Shown one piece after another: positions 56,887-64,000 of a stretch of DNA of 64,000 nt. How positions within the stretch are numbered: position 1 is the first letter of the stretch; each line of letters starts with the position of its first letter. The DNA is taken from contig CM042689.1 of NCBI GenBank assembly GCA_023614405.1, positions 279,255,533-279,319,532 of the forward strand. Direction: 5' to 3'. This DNA comes from Avena insularis. Lineage: Eukaryota; Streptophyta; Magnoliopsida; Poales; Poaceae. The position numbers and the translations under genes were made by a program. Below the pieces are notes generated by a model. The model did no database searches and was not told where the DNA came from. It saw only the letters and a program-made list of their open reading frames with translations.

Positions 56887-59458
56887 CTATGACGGGCTAT
56901 GAGGGAGCCGCTGAGCCGCCTCCAAGAGCCGGCGGAGAGTCGCGTCCAACCTCGCCTTGTCCCTCTGTCTACACAATGGGTACCAAGGCTGCAGAGAAGC
57001 CAGAAAGTGGAAAACCGAGTCAGACGCATGCCTAGGGAGAATCTTCTCAATAACCATCTTATTCCGAATATTCTAGAGGAACCATGACATGGCCGCGAAC
57101 ACAAGACAGAAGAGGCGACGACCCTTCCCAGCTTGGTTTGCTTGGGTTTCTAGGAATTCACCGAGATCATGGGCCAGCCAGTCCAGGCCCAACGCCTCTC
57201 TGGTGAAATTCCACAGAAACCGGGCCGCGGGATAGGTGAACATTATGTGGGTGCCCGTTTTAGGGACCCCACATAATGGACATAATCCGTCCCCCAGCCC
57301 ATGTCTCTTGGCCACCTCAACTCCCGACGGGAGCCTATCGTGTAAAAGTTGCCACACAAATTTTTTTGTCTTCAGCGGGAGAGGTGCTTTCCAGAGGTGC
57401 TTGGTCCAGGGGAGTACCGCCTAGACAAAGAGGGTCCGATATGACGAGCCAACCGAGAAGGATCCGGACGGGGTGAGGGTCCAAAATACACTATTGGGTT
57501 CGTTGGCCAAGGAGGCCGGGAGCTCCGCCCTGAGTTCCCTCCATGCTTCCGTTTCCTCCGGGCCGAAGGTACGACGGAACGAGATGTTCCATGTTCCTCC
57601 ATGTGCCGCGTTGGATACACAGAGCGCTGGGTCGAAACAGATGGCGAATAGGCTCGGAAAGGCCTCCTGCAGCGGGCGCTCTCTGAGCCAGGGGTCCAGC
57701 CAGAACATGGTCCCCTCCCCGTTCCTAATGGAAAAGGCGAGACCATGCCTGATCTCACGCTTGATCTCTTGAATGGAGTGCCAGAAGGGGCCGACCTCGC
57801 AGGTACTTGGCCTTGATGAGTTTGAGCCACAGGCCACCATCATCACGCAAGATACGCCATACCATCTAAGCATTAGGGCCTTGTTGAACTGACGGGATGC
57901 AAGGATACCTATGCCCCCAACATCCTTGGGGGCGCAAATGTCTGCCCACTTGACCATGTGGTATTTCTGGCGACCCAAGGAGTCTTGCCAGAAGAACCTC
58001 GACAACTCCTTGTCAAATGTCCCATGCACCCCCTCGGGGAGGAGGTACATGCCCATCATGTACATGGGCAGGCTAGACAGACATGAGTCGATCAGGACGG
58101 TCTTGCTACCTTTAGAGGTAAATCTACCACGCCAAGGTTCGGACCTCGAGCGCACCCTATCCGCGAGCGGGTCCAGGTCCCTGATAAGGATCCTGGTGTC
58201 GCGGATCGGCATCCCCAGGTAGGTGATGGGAAAGAGGCGAGCCGATAGTTGAAATTGTCAGCTATCCTCTGTTGCTCATCCTGGGAGAACCCTAGTGCGA
58301 TGATCTCGCTCTTATCGAAGTTGATACCGAGGCCAGACATCTCCTGGAAGCAGAGGAGGAGGAATTTGAGGTTTGCGATGTCCAGAGTCGAGCCTTCAAT
58401 CATGATCGTCGTGTCGTCTGCGTACTGAAGCTGGGTGATGCCGCCGCCGGGGATAAGGTGGCCTACCACGCCGGAGATGTGGCCGGACGCCTTCGCTTTC
58501 TCAAGCATGTCCGCGAGGGCATCAACAGCAGCGTTGAAGAGGAGGGGGACAGGGGGTCCCCCTGGCGGACACCACAGGAGGGGCGGAAGTATGGCCCGAT
58601 CTCGCCATTGATGTTAATTGCGTTGCTCCCAGTCATGACGAACTGCATTATCCAGGTGATCAGGCGGTCATCAAATCCTCGCCTAATGAGGACCTGGCGT
58701 AGGAACCGCCAGTCCAGACGATCGTAGGCCTTCTCGAAGTCCAGCTTCAAGAAGATGCCCTTCAATCGTCTGGACTTGATCTCTTGGATAATCTCATGGA
58801 GGGCCAGGATCCCATCATGTATAAATCTGCCCTTGAGAAATGCAAATTGATACTGGTGGGTGAGGCGCTCCATGACCGGGGCGAGACGAGAGGCGCAAAC
58901 TTTCGCGAGGATCCGTTGGATGACATTGAGGACTGTGATGGGCCTGAATTGGCGAATATCCGAGGCCCCCAAAACTTTAGGGATCAGAGTGATAACTCCC
59001 AGATTCAGTCTCCCCATCACGAGAGTTCCGGTGTAGAATTCCTGGAACATGGGAATGATGACCGGTTGGAGTTCCCTCCAGAAAGTCTGGAAGAAAGATA
59101 CCGGGAGGCCATCAGGGCCCGGGGCGGAGTTGGCCTTCATGGCCTTCACCGCCCGCTCAACTTCCTCTGGTAGGAATGGGAGGGTGAGCTCCGCATTCTC
59201 GTCAGCTGTGACTCTGGCCCCACTAGGCCAAAAGTCGTCAGCCAACGCGACCCCTATAAGGGGTCCTGCCAAGAAGAGCTCCTTATAAAAGGAGTAAATA
59301 TGGGCGGAGAGCACCCCCGGCTCCTCAAGGAGGAGCTCACCGTCCCAGAGGCAGGGGATCGAGCATTTCCTACAACGACCATTGGCCACCGCATGGAAGT
59401 ATGTTGTGTTCGCATCTCCTTGGAGAAGCCAATTCTGGCGGTCATGCAGCGCAAACAA
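56887..59458 (-). pseudogene. LINE ORF2 reverse transcriptase and C-terminus (unit 2)
   Basis: Open from 59458 to the shared frameshift near 58550: NWLLQGDANTTYFHAV, NSAPGPDGLPVSFF, FLKGRFIHDGIL, KLDFEKAYDRLDW, GVRQGDPLSP. Past it, QYADDTTIMIEG keeps the canonical A-D-D box, then DSCLSSLPMYMMG and the zinc-binding tail CPLCGVPKTGTHIMF, ending near TAG 56887-56889. Extra frameshifts lie near 58235 and 57390. Confidence 0.87.
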
Positions 59459-59499
59459 CTCCTCCCCTTGTAAATCTCGACGAAGTCTCTAAGGCATAA

Positions 59500-60306
59500 C
59501 GGTGGGACCACTCATCAGCGGAGAGGCCCACGAGTCTGCCGCTAGGTCAATCTGGATCTCCTCCAACGAATCATACGGTCGCGTCGCTGCACCCAAGTTG
59601 GCCCCCCAGCCCTTCATGAATTGGCGGGCAAGCTTGGCGCAGTGATGCCAGACGTCCACCGCATTAAAGCGTCTGGGGGGCAGCCGCCGCCGCCAACCAC
59701 TTGGCCTTTACCGTTTCCACAAAACCTGGCTGTTGAAGCCAGAAGTTCTTGAAGTGGAAGCGATTCAGCCGTTGTGGTGAACTCCCCCAGTCGAAAGCAG
59801 TAGTGGAACATGGTCTGAGCCTACCCTGGTAATGGCATGGAGGGAGCAGAGAGGGAAGGCGACCTTCCAGTCCACTGAGACCAAAACACGGTCCAAGACA
59901 CTCCTGACAAGGTCAACCCTGTTGTTCGTCCACGTGAAGCGGGCTCCCACTCTCGTGATCTCTCTAAGAGCGAGATCAGCGATACAATCGTTGAACATCC
60001 GCATGCGCGGGACATCCACGTTGTGGGAGCTCTTATCCTCATGGGAACGGATCAGGTTGAAGTCCCCCGCCACAACCACCAGAGTGGAGCAACGTTCAAC
60101 CTTCGCCTTCAGTTCCTCGAGGAAGGCTGGGGAGCGGCTATGGTCCGCGGGGCCATAGACGATGATGACCTCCCACCGGAGGTTGGAACGTCTGTGGGTG
60201 AGCAACATGCTCACAAAGAATTCCCCGTGATCCATATCCTCCACCTCGAAGGTATCCTCCTTGGCGCCAAGGAGGATGCCTCCAGAGTGACCCACTGCCG
60301 GAAGCC
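59500..60306 (-). pseudogene. LINE ORF2 endonuclease (unit 2)
   Basis: The endonuclease fragment is cleaner than in unit 1. SGGILLGAKEDTFEVEDMDHG runs without stop through VVVAGDFNLIRSHEDKSSHN, GARFTWTNNR and VGSDHVPLLLSTGG. The N-terminal part of the domain is missing because of 5' truncation. Small deletions near 59455-59580 break the link to RT. Confidence 0.85.
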
Positions 60307-61216
60307 TTGATGAAGCTTCTCTGGACACTTGTCTGCATAATGGCCTAGCTCTTTGCATTTGAAACACATCACTTGGCTGATATCTTTCTTTTCGTTTGGT
60401 ATCATTGCCTCTTGTTTGTTTCCTCGGTTCTTCTTCTTTTCTGGGCAATCACTGGCATCGTGTCCCATTTCTTTGCAATTGTAACATTGCAACTGGCTTA
60501 TGTCCTTATTCTTCTTTTTGGGCCTCTCCAAAGCTAGGAGTTCTTCTAGTTCATGCTCTTCATACTTCACCACAAAGGTGGGAAATCTGTCTCTCTTCTT
60601 GGGGCAGTTACTAGAGATATGACCTTCTTCTCCACCAGAGTAGCAACACTTTGTGGTCGCTTTAGATTTGGCCTTATGATGCATAGTTTTGACTTTGCCT
60701 TCATCCTTCTTGGTAGAAGTTGTTCCTTCATGAGGGTTTACAAACTGTTGATTCACTCCACCTTGTTTCCTTTGTTGAACTATGGAATAGATGGGGCATT
60801 GGATAGGGACATGATTATTTCCTTCACATAGGAAACAAGTAGCTTGAGACGTGGGGCATTGGTCAGTTGGATGTTTCTCTTCACAATTGGGGCATTGATC
60901 TTCATGCTCCTTGGAAGTGTGATCCTTGTCTCCACAAACATTGCAAGCTTGGGTTCCTTCTAGAATATCATCCTTGACATCATTGTTATCACAAACTCCT
61001 TGGGAAGGATTGTTTCCCATATTGATCATTTGGTTTGTCACCTTTTGTATCAATTGAGTTTGGGTTTCCAAAAACCTTTGCATGGTTGGGTCTAACTCAT
61101 TGTAGTTGGATAAAATCTGATTTGTCACTTGGTTCAATTGGGTTTGGGTTACTATGAGTTCTCTATGGGTAGTTGTTGTCACCATCCTTGATGTTGGAGT
61201 TTCTTGGAGTAGTCAT
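60307..61216 (-). pseudogene. B gag-like zinc-knuckle protein (unit 2)
   Basis: Same protein as 33438-34355. The ATG at 61216 leads into a frame stopped after about 16 codons by a deletion and TAG near 61165; an out-of-register ATG at 61185 opens the main frame. All later knuckles are intact, including CYNCKEMGHDASDC, whose last Cys is Tyr in unit 1, while the fourth reads CCYSGGEEGH (second Cys lost). The C-terminus runs into the LINE to 60211. Each unit has thus lost a different knuckle. Confidence 0.8.
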
Positions 61217-61746
61217 CTGTTTGGGTTGGATTGGGATTAGAATAGGCAAAAGATTTCTAAGGAAATAAATTCTAATCACACACATCACAATTCACTCAAG
61301 CAATGTGCAAGCAATCACAAACAAACACTCCACTCAAACAACAAGTTCAAGCACATCTTTAGGCAATAAAATATTTTTGTTACACCACATAAGTTGGTGT
61401 GTTTGATTTAATCTAAATATGGTGGTCCAACTATATGGTTCACTTGAGATCCTTCCATCCTTCTTAGTTGGGTCCTTTTTGATCAATATCTTTGTATCCT
61501 TGGAGAATTTCTTGCATCTTGGTCACAAAACTTCAAAGGTGATGATGATTCCTTCTAAGTTGTGTTTCCTTAGTCTTCAATTCTTGAGTAACATTTCTTG
61601 TCTCACTTGTAGTCCTTAGTGATATCCAAAGTTGAAGTCCTTGGTGAAAATATAGTTGAAGTCTTTGGTCATGGTGGAGGCTTTATCCATCAAGTTGAAA
61701 TAGACAAGATGTAGAATTAAAACCAAAATGGTTGAGGAAAGAGTTT

Positions 61747-61751
61747 ACAAG
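61747..61751 (+). other. Empty C insertion site (unit 2)
   Basis: AGTTTACAAGATTGTTTGC reads straight through. In unit 1 the same sequence is split by C with ACAAG duplicated. There is no solo LTR or footprint. Confidence 0.95.
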
Positions 61752-61845
61752 ATTGTTTGCAAATATGTTTTGGAACAAATTCAACTCCTATTTTTCTAAG
61801 GGGTTTTGTCCAATCCTAGGTTTACAATCCTACAGGCAACACAAT

Positions 61846-61857
61846 GCTGTAATACCA
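61846..61857 (-). other. B primer site relic (unit 2)
   Basis: TGGTATTACAGC on the minus strand, two mismatches from the tRNA-Met site, identical to unit 1. Confidence 0.75.
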
Positions 61858-61859
61858 TC

Positions 61860-64000
61860 TGTAAGGTTCCCAACCTTTAATAAGGTAGAGATCTCTGTGT
61901 TTACAATGCTAGTCCCTGGATCAATAGCTAGCATCCACAGTTAAGATGTAATATCAAGAAACAAAGGTCATAATACAACTTTATAACCAGGAATAAAATA
62001 ATTTATTACATCTTACATAGCTCATTTGGCTATCTCATTACAATGCAGCAGAATATAACAATAGCATGGGGTCCTTCATCTTCAAAGTGCCACAGGCAGT
62101 CATGTTGGTTGTAGACTTGTAATCCTAATCAATAAACTTCACTAACATCAAACAAACCTGCAACACAATAAGTTACAGCCACAAGGGTCAATACATTTGA
62201 ATTGTATTGGCAAGTGATAATATGGTAGTATAGTGGAGTCTATCATCTATATGCATTTGGCTAAGTGGAGCTTAGGCTTGCTTTGCTCAAAATAGATTTT
62301 CCTTATCTTTTGAAAACACTAAGTTTTTCTTTGACAAAACTTTCCCAAGGAATCACCAATAGAAATTGGTGAACCTTCACCCTTGTTCACCCACAAGTTT
62401 TTACTTAGAAATTGGTATGAGGAGATTTTTGATAGCTTCCATGTCTTGATGCTCAAATTGTCCTTTACCAGGGACATGGCTAAGTACTTAGATTTTACAA
62501 TCTACAGAGGTGGTGCACTCTCCCACAAGACTTGGTTTCACCAAGACAAGATCTTTCAGAAGCCTTCCCTTAGACCAGAATGGACGCATTCCAACCTATC
62601 ATCCCCTACCACCAACTGTCCATTTGGCTAAGTTATTGCAACCTATATGATCCAGGCAGAGCCCATAATGCCAAGTGGCTGCACTTGAAGCTTCTCAACA
62701 TTTGACATCTCAAATCTCTTTGTTCCTGGGTGGCCATCCACAAGTGTTATACACAAGGTAAACCATAGAAATGGGCCTTGTGTAACCACTCAACACAAAC
62801 CATTCCTTCCATTCCACCCAGGTGATTCATTCACTTAGTTGTTTTATTAAACAAAAACACAAGTCCTTGACTTAGAAATATTCCATTGCATGAAATATAG
62901 TCCACCCTTGTTTTCTACTAGCTAAGCTAAGCATGATAGTAGTAGGAATCTTAACTTAGGAAATTTCTACTAAGGTTTCATCTACTAGGATTTCCCATGG
63001 CATAGTTTATACTTAGCAAAATTCCATGCAAGTCCTACTTAGAAATATCACTAATGCATAGTGAAAATAATGGGACAAAGTATGAAGCATCACTTGCCTT
63101 TTTGGTTGAGAATATAAGTTTACTCCTTGTCCTTGCAATATTCACACTCTTAAAATCACTACAATTCAATCAAGCAAGCAAAGATTCAAACTACCATTCG
63201 AGCAAACATCACATAAAATAATAGAAACAAAGCAATACATGCAAGCATGCCAAAGATTGTTTTATTTTTTAAAAGTGGTTTCTAATGGGTTATAAACATT
63301 CTAAAACACTTATTGGTCATTTTATAAAAGTGGCAAAACCATTTGCAAAGGATTTTACCCATAAACCATTTTTAAACCAAATCAATATTTCATGTGGTTG
63401 AAAATGTCTTTAGTAAAGCAATAATTTTTATAGGGTTCACATAATATGTTTTCAAATCATAAAACTTTGTGTTTAGGGTCAGAGAGTTTAAATCAAAACA
63501 TTTCCCAATGAGTTTTCTCCAAAAGTATTTTTTTGACATATGAACAACATTTTTATTTGACTAGAAATGTTTTAAATCAAAGATTTATTCTTTTGCTTCT
63601 CCAAATATATTTTTGAAACCACAAATTAATTTATATGGTCAGTAGGTTCAAAACATTCCATTGGCCAAAGGTTTTATCACAAAAATAATTTTAGAATGAA
63701 TTTTATATTCAAAACATGCTTACACAAGTTTCTGCAAAAACAATCATTTTACCAGAAGAAATTTACTAAACAAAGGGCATGGTTGGTATGCTGATTCCAT
63801 TGATATAAAATTTGCAAAATTTGGACGTGTGGTTTGAAAGTTATGAATTTTACAAAATTGAACATCTAATAGAAATGTTTAAACGAAGTCTGAGCCACGT
63901 GGCTGTTTTTCATTGGGCCATACCGGTTCATGCGGATCGCTCACTCTGGTGCATTGGATCTAAGTGTAATCGTGCGGCACAGAGCGCATCTTACCCATTC
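61860..64000 (-). repeat. B unit 2 5' LTR, incomplete at window end
   Basis: TGTAAGGTTCCC... is colinear with 25287 onward and with 52179 onward. The first 626 bp are duplicated at 45462-46087; from about 62486 on it is outside the duplication. The window ends in the region matching 54300-54350, before the GC-rich leader. Confidence 0.92.

Larger units (their letters stand above)
56699..60321 (-). mobile_element. LINE insertion in B gag (unit 2)
   Basis: Body 56714-60306 between the same 15 bp duplications TTGATGAAGCTTCTC (56699-56713 and 60307-60321). Same 5' truncation point as unit 1, so a single insertion event was copied. It has its own small indels, for example an insertion near 57390 and deletions near 57785 and 59455-59580. 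Confidence 0.93.
46091..62485 (+). repeat. Segmental duplication unit 2 (without C)
   Basis: This is the second copy of the 16.4 kb unit: A2 LTR tail, Athila LTR end and internal region, Athila 3' LTR part, complete B with LINE, and the start of the B 5' LTR. The B LTR then continues uninterrupted past 62485, so this unit retains the original right flank. Confidence 0.93.
52179..64000 (-). mobile_element. B (unit 2), runs off the window
   Basis: 3' LTR 52179-56565, internal region 56566-61859 with LINE, 5' LTR from 61860 to beyond the end. There is no C insertion. The TSD should be GTTCG (52174-52178) and its partner should lie past the window, followed by the rest of the Athila LTR. Confidence 0.92.

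Noticed and set aside
1..64000. Host protein-coding, tRNA or rRNA genes.
   Set aside because: Every long frame resolves to retrotransposon domains or LTR shadows. The tRNA-like strings are short primer sites complementary to tRNA ends, not genes.

Overview
The window is a plant nuclear heterochromatin segment made entirely of nested, mostly defective retrotransposons. I found no host gene, tRNA, rRNA or CRISPR array. Several things point to a grass, most likely Triticeae: chromodomain Ty3/gypsy elements with 2.5-4.4 kb LTRs, an Athila-like element with a tRNA-Asp-type primer site and the LTR start TGATACG, a LINE ending in a grass-type tail, and dense nesting. Species and family names cannot be fixed from sequence alone.

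Layout. The oldest layer is a non-autonomous Athila-like element (plus strand). Its left LTR (7555-8775 and 20702-20732) was hit twice by one chromovirus family, here 'A'. A1 lies at 1-7549 (5' part outside the window). A2 (8776-20701) is complete, with TSD TGTCC; its pol is broken and its gag almost absent. The Athila internal region (20733-24266) carries one anonymous reading frame, and its right LTR (24267-25286) was hit by 'B' on the minus strand. B has 4.4 kb LTRs and a single gag-like zinc-knuckle protein with no pol. A 5'-truncated LINE (29812-33437, 15 bp TSD) sits in the last codons of that frame. Chromovirus 'C' (34891-45348, minus, TSD ACAAG) is inserted near the B primer site. C keeps gag-protease and integrase-chromodomain, lacks RT and RNase H, and has an extra 331-codon frame upstream of gag.

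Duplication. From 46091 the sequence restarts inside the A2 3' LTR and repeats the locus (A2 LTR tail, Athila, B, LINE) to about 62485, then runs on into the remaining B LTR. This is a tandem duplication of about 16.4 kb. C is absent from the second unit, which keeps an empty site at 61747-61751, so C arrived after the duplication. The inferred order is Athila, then A1, A2 and B, then LINE, then duplication, then C.

How the parts relate. Each element lacks something: A2 lacks gag, B lacks pol, C lacks RT and RNase H, and the LINE lacks its 5' end. Movement of B and C would have needed proteins from elsewhere. The least expected signal is inside the long LTRs. Families A and C each show a promoter-like block, a GT donor, a short middle exon-like block ending in a GC donor (CAAG|GCAAG), and a terminal block with a stop. 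All junctions are in phase 1, and B carries a decayed version. No AUG begins these frames, so they may be spliced leaders rather than coding sequence.
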